Assembly (NCBI GenBank): GCA_009786175.1
Contig: WQTQ01000240.1
Span: 1-54,254 of the forward strand
Source of the DNA: Bacillota bacterium
Lineage (GTDB): Bacteria; Bacillota_A; Clostridia; Lachnospirales; WQUN01
Reading direction: 5' to 3'
DNA: 54,254 nt
How positions within the stretch are numbered: the first letter of the stretch is position 1; each line of letters opens with the position of its first letter. Below, piece by piece: positions 35,167 to 42,582 of this stretch. The notes beneath the pieces were generated by a model, which was not told the origin of the DNA, did not search any database, and saw nothing but the letters and a program-made list of their open reading frames with translations. Both the position numbers and the translations under genes were made by a program.

Positions 35167-35195
35167 ATTATGCCACACCCCGTAAATTATTTCAA
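35167..35195 (-). promoter_or_regulatory. Promoter of the type III toxin-antitoxin locus
   Basis: On the minus strand TTGAAA (35195-35190), 17 nt, CATAAT (35172-35167). Start is expected near 35160, just ahead of the repeats. It lies 13 nt after the topB stop codon. Confidence 0.7.
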
Positions 35196-35207
35196 TAATT
35201 TTTCCAT

Positions 35208-37061
35208 TTATTTTTGGGGCTTTGACCCTACACCGGCTGCCTCCTGCACCAGGTACGTCACATACTTTCGAATACTCTCCATAAAACGCCCGTCGTCCAT
35301 TTCGCCGTCGGCAATGCGGCTTAGGCCCCGCTCCCATTTGCCGGTGGTTTCCGGCTGGCGCATTTCCGGCGGCACTATGCCAATCAGCCTAATTCCCTTT
35401 TCTGTAGGTATCAGGCTTTTTTTCTTGCGCTCTACATAGCCGGAAGAGATCAATTTTTCTATCATTGCCGCACGGGTGGCAGGGGTGCCAAGGCCGGAAG
35501 ATTTTAGGGCTTCTTTCAAGGCTTCGTCATCTACAAAACGGCCCGCGTGTTCCATTGCGGAAAGCAGGGTTGCTTCCGTATAGGGCTTTGGCGGCTGGGT
35601 CTTTTTGTGAAGCACTTCCGTGTCTGTGGCAGTTACGGCTGCCCCCTTACATAAGGGGGGTAAGGATTCCGTTTCGGCGTCGTCTTGGGCTTTGGCGTTT
35701 TTGCCCCGGGCCGGTGTTGGTACTTCCGCCGTATCCTGTTCGTGGGCATATACAACTTTCCAGCCCAACTGGCGGTCCACCTTGCCGCGTGAACGGAAGG
35801 TTTCATCTGCGGCGCGGGTAATCACAGTGGTTACATCGTACACGTAAGCTTCGTAAAATACGGCCAAAAAATTGCGGAGTATGCGGTCGTACACTGCTTT
35901 TTCTTCCGCAGACAGTACAGACAGCGGCTTTTTAGAGCCTGTGGGTATTATGGCGTGGTGGTCGGTTACTTTTGCGTCGTTTACAATGCGGGAACCTGTT
36001 GGCAGTTGGGGCAGACCCAGTACATGGGCCGCCAAAGTGTCATACGGTGTGGGTAAGGATTCTAATGTGGGTTTTAATTTGGGAACCATATCCTTGCTTA
36101 AATAGCGGCTGTCTGTGCGGGGGTAGGTTATCATCTTGTGTTTTTCATAAAGGGATTGGGCAATTGAAAGGGTCTTTTGGGCAGATAGGCCAAGCTTACG
36201 GTTGCACTCCCGCTGCAGTTCCGTAAGATCAAAAAGTTGGGGCGGGAGTTGGCGTTTTTCTTCAGTTTCCACGCTTTCAACCGTGCCGGTCGCTCCTTTT
36301 ACTTTTTCTGCTATGGCATTGGCCTCTTCTTCGGTTTTGACGCGCTCTTCTCCGTCCTTATTGATATAAATGCCTTTGTAAGTGTCATCGTTTTCCGTCG
36401 AAAAATCCGCTTTTACTTCCCAATAATTTTCCGGCACAAAGGCGGCTATTTCGTGGTGGCGGTTTACCAAAAGTGCAAGGGTTGGCGTTTGCACACGGCC
36501 CATGGGCAGCAATTCGCCGCATTTTATGGTGTACGCCCGGGTGGCGTTCATGCCCACAAGCCAGTCCGCTTCCGCCCGGCAGCGGGCAGAAGCGTAAAGG
36601 TTGTCATACTCTTTCCCGTCCTTCATTTTAGCAAGGCCGTCGGAAATTGCCGCGTCTGTAAGGCTGGATATCCATAGCCGCTTCACGGGCTTTTTGCAGT
36701 TTGCCCATTGATATATGTAGCGAAAAATCAGTTCTCCTTCTCTTCCGCTGTCTGTGGCGCATATTACCGTATCAATTTCCTTGGAGTTAAGCATTTTTTT
36801 CAACAGGTTTAACTGTTTGCTTGTTTTGGGCAGGGCTTTTAAGCCCATTGTCTGCGGGATAATGGGCAGATCATTCATACGCCATTTTTTTAATGCCGGG
36901 TCGTAGTCTTCCGGCTCTTTTAAGGTTGCCAAATGGCCTATTGCCCACGAAATTACATATTCGTCGCTGTATAAGTAGTTATCGCCCTTTTGCTTGCAAT
37001 TAAGCACACGGGCAATGTCACGGCCTACGGATGGCTTTTCTGCTATTATTAAAGTTTTCAT
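35208..37061 (-). CDS. topB: DNA topoisomerase III
   Basis: A 617-residue type IA topoisomerase. KTLIIAEKPSVGRDIARVLN opens the Toprim domain, CATDSGREGELIFRYIY carries its acidic metal site, and MITYPRTDSRYLSKDM near residue 315 holds the catalytic tyrosine. MEHAGRFVDDEALKEALKSS is the family C-lobe. No C-terminal zinc finger is present. The start is ATG 37061; a GTG nine bases upstream is less likely. It decatenates single-stranded DNA during replication and repair. Plasmid and integrative elements often carry topB, but no conjugation genes are seen here. The type III toxin-antitoxin locus is directly downstream. Confidence 0.93.
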   Translation of the reverse strand: MKTLIIAEKPSVGRDIARVLNCKQKGDNYLYSDEYVISWAIGHLATLKEPEDYDPALKKWRMNDLPIIPQTMGLKALPKTSKQLNLLKKMLNSKEIDTVICATDSGREGELIFRYIYQWANCKKPVKRLWISSLTDAAISDGLAKMKDGKEYDNLYASARCRAEADWLVGMNATRAYTIKCGELLPMGRVQTPTLALLVNRHHEIAAFVPENYWEVKADFSTENDDTYKGIYINKDGEERVKTEEEANAIAEKVKGATGTVESVETEEKRQLPPQLFDLTELQRECNRKLGLSAQKTLSIAQSLYEKHKMITYPRTDSRYLSKDMVPKLKPTLESLPTPYDTLAAHVLGLPQLPTGSRIVNDAKVTDHHAIIPTGSKKPLSVLSAEEKAVYDRILRNFLAVFYEAYVYDVTTVITRAADETFRSRGKVDRQLGWKVVYAHEQDTAEVPTPARGKNAKAQDDAETESLPPLCKGAAVTATDTEVLHKKTQPPKPYTEATLLSAMEHAGRFVDDEALKEALKSSGLGTPATRAAMIEKLISSGYVERKKKSLIPTEKGIRLIGIVPPEMRQPETTGKWERGLSRIADGEMDDGRFMESIRKYVTYLVQEAAGVGSKPQK

Positions 37062-37158
37062 GTAAAGCACATACTTTCTAGTTTACAAAAATTATCCCCG
37101 CACATTTGCAGCGTGTTTTTTAGTATAACACATTAAATCATGGTACAAAAGCCGGGCG

Positions 37159-37166
37159 CATATACT
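37159..37166 (+). promoter_or_regulatory. Possible sigma-E -10 element upstream of yunB
   Basis: CATATACT matches the sigma-E -10 pattern CATACANT with one difference and lies 52 nt before yunB. No clear -35 was found. The yunB gene belongs to the sigma-E regulon in Bacillus subtilis. Confidence 0.3.
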
Positions 37167-37218
37167 TTAGCAAACGGATAATTTAGCACGTGAAGCCGGA
37201 CGGGATAAGAGGTGCAAA

Positions 37219-37914
37219 ATGAGACGCAAATTTTGGAATAAACGCAAAAAACCCAAAGGTACTGCATGGCGCGTTCCAAGGCGGTACCTTGCCTTTACCA
37301 TGCTGCTTATTGTCGCGGTAGTTTTTGTACATAGCTTTTACCGGTTTGACAGGCGTATTTTGCCCATGGTGCTGGAAGCCGCCGAGCTGCGCATTCAGGC
37401 AGAAATAAACAACATTATTAATTACGTCATACAGGAAATTGTACTGGAGCGGCGTGTAACGGCCCAGGATTTTTTGCTTAAAAGCACCGAAACAGAAGGG
37501 ATTGGCTCTGTATTGTCTGTAAATACGGTGTTAGTTAACGACATATGTAACACAGCCGCCCAAAGGATATCCGAGCGGCTGAATAACTTGGAACCTGAAA
37601 TTGTATCCGTGCCAATGGCACTGGCACTTGGCCTGGACACCCTGGCCCAAAGGGGGCCGCGTTTTTCATTCACCCTTGCGCCGATAGGCAACGCGCTGGT
37701 TGATTATGAATCCGGGTTTACCGCCGTTGGAATAAACCAAATCCACTTTGCGGTATGGCTAACTGTGGAATCTGTAGTACGGATTATCAACCCCGTCCAT
37801 TCATCGGAAATTATAGTAATGCGCAATGTTTCCCTGGTAGACACAGTTATTAGCGGCACAGTGCCGGAAACATATGTGAATATGGATATACCGGGGTTGA
37901 CGCTAACGCCATAG
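37219..37914 (+). CDS. yunB: Sporulation protein YunB
   Basis: A 231-residue protein with a basic start, one membrane segment (LAFTMLLIVAVVFVHSFY, residues about 29-46) and an extracytoplasmic domain. The segments NNIINYVIQEIVLE, GIGSVLSVNTVLVNDICNT, PMALALGLDTLAQRGPRF and GINQIHFAVWLTVES follow the YunB family, which is needed for normal sporulation in Bacillus. Length fits. AGAGGTG precedes the ATG. It is divergent from topB. Confidence 0.9.
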   Translation: MRRKFWNKRKKPKGTAWRVPRRYLAFTMLLIVAVVFVHSFYRFDRRILPMVLEAAELRIQAEINNIINYVIQEIVLERRVTAQDFLLKSTETEGIGSVLSVNTVLVNDICNTAAQRISERLNNLEPEIVSVPMALALGLDTLAQRGPRFSFTLAPIGNALVDYESGFTAVGINQIHFAVWLTVESVVRIINPVHSSEIIVMRNVSLVDTVISGTVPETYVNMDIPGLTLTP

Positions 37915-37930
37915 AAGTAAAACGCGTTCC

Positions 37931-37960
37931 TTGCCAGTAATTAAACAGCCGTGGTATAGT
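37931..37960 (+). promoter_or_regulatory. Promoter of the UroD-like gene
   Basis: TTGCCA (37931-37936), 18 nt, TATAGT (37955-37960), 31 nt before the ATG, with GAGAGGAGA as ribosome binding site. Confidence 0.55.
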
Positions 37961-37991
37961 TTGGACACCCCCATTTGAGAGGAGACTTTCC

Positions 37992-39002
37992 ATGACCAAA
38001 CGAGAACGCGTAATTGCCGCGCTGCAACACAAAGAAACCGACTTCATCCCCTACGAAATAGGTTTAACAAAAGCGGCCTACGAAAAAATGGTAGAGTTTT
38101 ACGGCAGCGCGGATTTTGCCCGCAACATCGGCAACCACATAGCATCTGCCTACTATGACGGCGGCACCGCACCAATGGCAGACAGGAAAGATTACTACAA
38201 AGATGATTTTGGTGTAATTTGGAACCGCACCGTAGACAAAGACATTGGTGTGGTAGAAAATTTGCAATTTCCACAGCCGGACATGAGCCTGTATCAGTTC
38301 CCGGAAGTACCTGAAGAGCGAATCCGCAAACAGTGCGAAGCGGTTCTTGCAAATGCCGGTGACTGTTTCACCTGCGCATCTCTTGGTTTTTCGCTGTTCG
38401 AACGCGCCTGGACGCTTACGGGAATGGAAAACCTTCTCATTTACATGCTAACCGACCCAAAATTTGTGACAGAGCTAATGGACAAAATCCTGGAGTTTAA
38501 CCTAAAGGTTATCGACATATTTTTAGATTACGATTTCGACTGCATATTTTTTGGCGACGATTGGGGCCAGCAAAGCGGATTAATTATGGGGCCGGTAATG
38601 TGGCGTAAATTCATCAAACCGCCACTGACAAAAATGTATGCCGCCGCAAAGGAAAAAGGCCGCTTTGTAATGCAGCACTCCTGTGGCGATATTCAAGAAG
38701 TTTACCCGGACCTTATCGAAATTGGCTTAGACGCCCACCAAACCTTCCAGCCGGAAATCTTTGACATCCGGGAAATAAAAGCAAAGTACGCCGGTAAGTT
38801 ATCATTTTACGGCGGTATCAGTACACAACAAATGCTCCCCTTTGAAACACCGGAAGGCGTTGTAAGGGAAGCGAAGGAAATCATGAAAGTCATGGGCAAA
38901 GGCGGCGGGTTTATTGCTGCCCCAACCCACTCTGTACCCGGGGATGTGCCAGCACAAAATATCGACGCGCTAATCAAACTGTTCCAAAACCAAAAGGGCT
39001 AA
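37992..39002 (+). CDS. Uroporphyrinogen decarboxylase-family protein (corrinoid methyltransferase-like)
   Basis: A 336-residue TIM barrel. MTKRERVIAALQHKETDFIP and CIFFGDDWGQQSGLIMGP, FVMQHSCGDIQEVYPDLIEI and LSFYGGISTQQMLPF match the UroD/MtaA superfamily. The HxC-type zinc pair (QHSCGD) points to the methyltransferase branch (MtaA, CmuA) rather than true HemE, whose N-terminal RxxR motif is missing. No corrinoid protein gene is adjacent, so the methyl donor and acceptor are unknown. The last codons overlap gpr on the other strand by 4 nt. Confidence 0.82.
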   Translation: MTKRERVIAALQHKETDFIPYEIGLTKAAYEKMVEFYGSADFARNIGNHIASAYYDGGTAPMADRKDYYKDDFGVIWNRTVDKDIGVVENLQFPQPDMSLYQFPEVPEERIRKQCEAVLANAGDCFTCASLGFSLFERAWTLTGMENLLIYMLTDPKFVTELMDKILEFNLKVIDIFLDYDFDCIFFGDDWGQQSGLIMGPVMWRKFIKPPLTKMYAAAKEKGRFVMQHSCGDIQEVYPDLIEIGLDAHQTFQPEIFDIREIKAKYAGKLSFYGGISTQQMLPFETPEGVVREAKEIMKVMGKGGGFIAAPTHSVPGDVPAQNIDALIKLFQNQKG

Positions 39003-39997
39003 ACCGGTTCAAGATACCTATTAACATCGTCTTTTGTAATACCGGGGTGAAGGGCAATATTCAGCATATCCGCTATAATTTTAGATAAGCGTCCTATTAC
39101 AGCATCAACTTCCTTGGGCGTGACAAACATATTACCGGCGTACGGGGCTAAAATTTCTGTTATCAGCCCGTATCTGTCAGAGTCTTGCATAGTGGCAAGC
39201 ATATTGAAAAAAGGCTCGCCTTCTGATACTTCTTGTGCCATGGCCCCCAGTATTTTTTCCATTGTATCATTTACCAGTGTGGCGGCGTCTACCACCGTCG
39301 GCACACCAACCGCTATTACAGGAACGCCCATGCTGCTCTTATTAATGGGCGTTCTTTTATTGCCCATCCCTGCGCCGGGGTTAATTCCCGTGTCAGACAT
39401 TTGAATAGCAGCGTTTATACGGTTTGTACAGCGGGCGGCAAGGGCGTCTATGGCAATTATTAAATCGGGCTTTGTTTTTTCTGCCACACCTTTTACAATT
39501 TCCGCCGTTTCTATGCCCGTTATGCCCATTACCCCGGGGGAAATAGCGCACACCGCCCGCAAACGGCCTTGCAAGTCTTGCGGCACAAGCTCACCCATGT
39601 GGCGCGTCACCATCAGTTTTTCGCATACTTTTGGGCCCAGGGCATCCGGTGTAACTTGACGGTTGCCTAAGCCAATTACCAAAGCAGTGGCGTCTTTTGG
39701 TAAATTGTGCAAACGTCCCAGCTTGCGGGCCAGAATTTTTACTATTTCCTCGTGGGTTTCGGGGTCATTTTCCTTCATCGCGTCAGATTCCAATGTAATG
39801 TAGTTGCCAATTGGCTTGCCCATGGCCGCCGCACCTGTTTCATCGGTTATCTCTACCCAGGTCACGGTTACGCCAAGTGATTCGTCTTGTTCTACCGTCA
39901 TTTCTACGCCGGGGATTTCATCACCGATAGTGTCACACAGATCTTCACGTATTTCCAATGCCAGGTCTGTGCGGATATTTTTGTTTGTTTTTAGCAT
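38999..39997 (-). CDS. gpr: Germination protease GPR
   Basis: A 332-residue spore protease of family A25 that degrades small acid-soluble proteins when spores germinate. NIRTDLALEIRED near the start matches the zymogen processing region. VIGLGNRQVTPDALGP, ISPGVMGITGIETAEIV and IIAIDALAARCTNRINAAIQ are family blocks, with the active-site aspartates in TPDALG and AIDALA. The start is ATG 39997, with AGGTGAT upstream; a longer reading to 40012 is less likely. A possible sigma-G/F promoter lies just upstream. Confidence 0.95.
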   Translation of the reverse strand: MLKTNKNIRTDLALEIREDLCDTIGDEIPGVEMTVEQDESLGVTVTWVEITDETGAAAMGKPIGNYITLESDAMKENDPETHEEIVKILARKLGRLHNLPKDATALVIGLGNRQVTPDALGPKVCEKLMVTRHMGELVPQDLQGRLRAVCAISPGVMGITGIETAEIVKGVAEKTKPDLIIAIDALAARCTNRINAAIQMSDTGINPGAGMGNKRTPINKSSMGVPVIAVGVPTVVDAATLVNDTMEKILGAMAQEVSEGEPFFNMLATMQDSDRYGLITEILAPYAGNMFVTPKEVDAVIGRLSKIIADMLNIALHPGITKDDVNRYLEPV

Positions 39998-40011
39998 TTT
40001 ATCACCTACCA

Positions 40012-40042
40012 TAGTATGCCTTGGTACAGTGAAATTTATGTA
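40012..40042 (-). promoter_or_regulatory. Possible sigma-G/sigma-F promoter of gpr
   Basis: On the minus strand CATACTA (40018-40012) matches the sigma-G -10 (CATnnTA). ACATA 18 nt upstream matches the -35 (GHATR) except the first base. The start site would fall close to the ribosome binding site, which weakens the call. Confidence 0.35.
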
Positions 40043-40048
40043 AACTAC

Positions 40049-40077
40049 GCGCGTCCAGGTGCCGCACCCGGACGCGC
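40049..40077. terminator. GC-rich hairpin after the Rpn-type nuclease gene
   Basis: GCGCGTCC pairs with GGACGCGC and GGTGC with GCACC inside, separated by one mismatch. On the minus strand it follows the nuclease gene by 15 nt; the T-run is weak (GTAGTTTA). It separates that gene from gpr. Confidence 0.6.
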
Positions 40078-40092
40078 TGTAAAAATGAATCG

Positions 40093-40923
40093 TTATCCAA
40101 CACTGCGTAATGTTTCAACTTCCTCAAGGGTAAGGTCGGTAACAGCCGCAATTTGGTCAACAGGCATAGACGTACCCAATAAATTTTTTGCTATGGACAG
40201 GGCTTTTTGCTTTGCTGCACCTTGCTCTCGTGCATAAATATCTCGCTGTTCCTTCAGCCTTGCGTCATAAAGTTGGCGTGCCTTTTCATCAGCAGAGAGT
40301 TCCATAAGACGCAGTGTTGCTTTTTTCATTACAGGACTTTTTTCTGCTAACATGGTCAACTCCTCCTCCGTCTTAGCATCTAAAAATTTCATCCAGTTTA
40401 ATAAGTTGGCATTACCTGTATCTTCACTCAATTGGCGTGTTTTTGGGATTTCCAGCGTATGAATTTCTAATGCATCAGTAAATCGCACTTTGTTTTCAAT
40501 ATCGTACAATCCAAATTGATGATGATACTTTTCGCTATGCTCAATTAGCTTATGGCCGGTTATTATAATGCTAACTACACGCTTGATTTTGTCGTACTGC
40601 TCGCTTTCGCCAATTTGTTCTGTTATCAGCTTGGAAGTATAAAATAAAATCCTTGTGTCCATAGAGGGCATTGGGTCAATCTGGATTTCGATATGAATAA
40701 TTTTTCCAGATTTTAATTTCAGCTTTACATCAAGTATGCCAAGTTTATCACCCTTATATTCTTGAATAAGAAAAGGGTTTGATATGATAATACCATCATA
40801 TTCTTCGGATGGCAATTTCAACACAGCCATCAAAAAATCTGTAAGAATTTCGGTACTATGCTCCGTACCCATTAGCATTTTGAAAATTATGTCGAGCATA
40901 GGGGAGAGGATTTTATTTTTCAT
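40093..40923 (-). CDS. Rpn family recombination-promoting nuclease (PD-(D/E)XK transposase-like)
   Basis: A 276-residue protein. LSPMLDIIFKMLMGTEHSTE is the typical start. LGILDVKLKLKSGKIIHIEIQI near residue 62 gives the D...ExQ-type catalytic strand of the PD-(D/E)XK fold. The rest is the helical tail with AREQGAAKQKALSIAKNLL. These proteins are widespread in clostridia, often in many copies, and nick or cut DNA to promote recombination; the physiological role is debated. It is a single gene with no terminal repeats, so not a mobile element by itself. Confidence 0.85.
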   Translation of the reverse strand: MKNKILSPMLDIIFKMLMGTEHSTEILTDFLMAVLKLPSEEYDGIIISNPFLIQEYKGDKLGILDVKLKLKSGKIIHIEIQIDPMPSMDTRILFYTSKLITEQIGESEQYDKIKRVVSIIITGHKLIEHSEKYHHQFGLYDIENKVRFTDALEIHTLEIPKTRQLSEDTGNANLLNWMKFLDAKTEEELTMLAEKSPVMKKATLRLMELSADEKARQLYDARLKEQRDIYAREQGAAKQKALSIAKNLLGTSMPVDQIAAVTDLTLEEVETLRSVG

Positions 40924-40969
40924 TATATAAAACCAAACCTTTCACCTACATTATAACACATACCTATTA

Positions 40970-42376
40970 CTATCTGCCAATCAGCATTAGTTCACCCCAT
41001 CCGGATGGGTTTTGCCAGCTGTCATCTGTGGGGTCGCTAAATTTGGTGATAGAAACACGGCTGCCCGTATCATCTGCGTGAATTAACTGCAGTTCGAACC
41101 CGATAATTGCATTATTGTAAACCTCCCTGTGAAGGAAAGGCATTTGTAATTCCAAAATCCAACCGTTATCGGTTTCACGGGTAGCAGATAGGAAACGTCC
41201 GCCATCGCTTACGCCGTCTGTGCGGTCGTTGGTAAAGTCTACGCGGTATTGTACGCCGTTGGCCATAGAAAACGACTGCTTCATGTTAAACTCATCCAGA
41301 TAAATTTCCACAGAACTGCGCATCCATGGGTCATTGTGGTCGCGGTTACGTATGCCGCCGTCTGTAATTTCAACCCATACAAACAAGTAGTTGGCATTCC
41401 ACAATACACGGCTTTCGCCTGTAAGCAGTTGGTTGCTTGGCAAGTCTACATAACGATACACGGGCAACTCTATTGCAAATGGTGTGGCATTGTTCCAAAT
41501 AGAGTCCATTTCCGCGTCAATGGAAGGGGCTTCCGGTGTAAACATGGCATTTTCAATACGCGGGCCATATACCAGTGTTACCGTACCAAAAGTGGAAGGG
41601 TCATTCCATGAATTACAAGTTGTATCGTTCCACTTTGTAATGCCCACTCTGGCACCCGCAGCGTTACCGTCGTTAATTTGCATATCCCAGCCAATTTGAT
41701 GGCCTTCCTGCGGCTCTACATACCGGAAAGGAATGCGCATTTCTATAACAAAATATTCGCCTACACTTACGCGGGTGGCAGTGTGTACGCCTTCAAAAGT
41801 GGCCGCGCCGCCGGTAAGTTCATTTAAGAAATTTACGCGGTATTGACGGTCGCCTTGTTCGTAGGAACTGCCGGTAGTCCTGCGCTCACTAAAGTAAATG
41901 TCCATAGAGTCGTTGTACCAAGGCTGAGAACCTGCGGCGTGCAAATCATCGTCGAAAATAATCATCCAAGCATACAGATAACTGTAGTCCCAAAGCAGGC
42001 GGCCTTCGCCCGTTACCCTATCCCCTTGAACAAACCTGTCGATTGGCATGACAGGGGCACGGTTCCACACAGCATCCATAACACCATCAATTGCAGGCGG
42101 TGTATTTGTGAAAACAGCTTCCGATTCTCTACCGGCAGGCAGCGGAGGCGGCGGTGTTGGCGGGTCCGGCTCAGGTTCCGGTACAGGGGTAGGTTCGTCT
42201 GCGGGTTCCGGTTCGGGCTCTGGCTCCGGCGCGGGTTCCGGTGTTGGGGCTTCTTGCTGCTGGCCGGGTGGCGGCTCTTCCGGCTGCGTTTCATTTCTTC
42301 CGCAAGCGGCAAAAGCCAGGGCCAAAACCAACACAACAATAATCAGCAAACATAATTTGCGTACAAATGATTTCAT
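40970..42376 (-). CDS. Lipoprotein with two CBM9-like sugar-binding domains
   Basis: A 468-residue protein. Residues 1-25 are a lipoprotein signal ending LAFAAC. Residues about 27-80 are a Pro/Glu-rich linker. Two similar CBM9-like domains follow, about 85-265 (IDGVMDAVWNRAPV, LLWDYSYLYAWMIIFDDDLH) and 270-468 (IDAEMDSIWNNATPF, VLWNANYLFVWVEITDG). Such domains bind the ends of xylan and cellulose chains. There is no catalytic domain, so it probably captures fibre at the cell surface. GGAGGAG precedes the ATG. A related CBM9-like domain is in the GH5 protein nearby. Confidence 0.85.
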   Translation of the reverse strand: MKSFVRKLCLLIIVVLVLALAFAACGRNETQPEEPPPGQQQEAPTPEPAPEPEPEPEPADEPTPVPEPEPDPPTPPPPLPAGRESEAVFTNTPPAIDGVMDAVWNRAPVMPIDRFVQGDRVTGEGRLLWDYSYLYAWMIIFDDDLHAAGSQPWYNDSMDIYFSERRTTGSSYEQGDRQYRVNFLNELTGGAATFEGVHTATRVSVGEYFVIEMRIPFRYVEPQEGHQIGWDMQINDGNAAGARVGITKWNDTTCNSWNDPSTFGTVTLVYGPRIENAMFTPEAPSIDAEMDSIWNNATPFAIELPVYRYVDLPSNQLLTGESRVLWNANYLFVWVEITDGGIRNRDHNDPWMRSSVEIYLDEFNMKQSFSMANGVQYRVDFTNDRTDGVSDGGRFLSATRETDNGWILELQMPFLHREVYNNAIIGFELQLIHADDTGSRVSITKFSDPTDDSWQNPSGWGELMLIGR

Positions 42377-42412
42377 TCTCTGACTCCTCCTTGTAAATGG
42401 ACGTTTTGTTTG

Positions 42413-42449
42413 ATAATACCATCTATTCGCCTATTTGTTAACAACAAAT
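42413..42449 (-). promoter_or_regulatory. Promoter of the CBM9 lipoprotein gene with overlapping palindrome
   Basis: On the minus strand TTAACA (42441-42436), 17 nt, TATTAT (42418-42413). The inverted repeat ATTTGTT-AAC-AACAAAT (42433-42449) covers the -35, so a repressor could bind there. The rest of the gap to 42582 has a TATACT at 42550-42555 facing right. Confidence 0.6.
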
Positions 42450-42582
42450 GTTAATATTTTTCGAACTTTTCTTTATTAGCAGAGAGCGAATAACATATAT
42501 TCCCATTGATTTACAATAACCACCAATGGTACATTAATAATACTAGAAATATACTGTAAGCCCACAGATAGGAGATGACACA

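Noticed and set aside
35208..37061. topB as marker of an integrative conjugative element
   Set aside because: No relaxase, integrase, coupling protein or attachment repeats are present; core sporulation genes flank it.
40049..40077. Member of the 42-bp palindrome family
   Set aside because: It is a GC-rich hairpin with no TACCCCCTGATATC arms; treated as a terminator-like hairpin.
40093..40923. Rpn-type gene as an insertion sequence
   Set aside because: No terminal inverted repeats or target duplications flank it.
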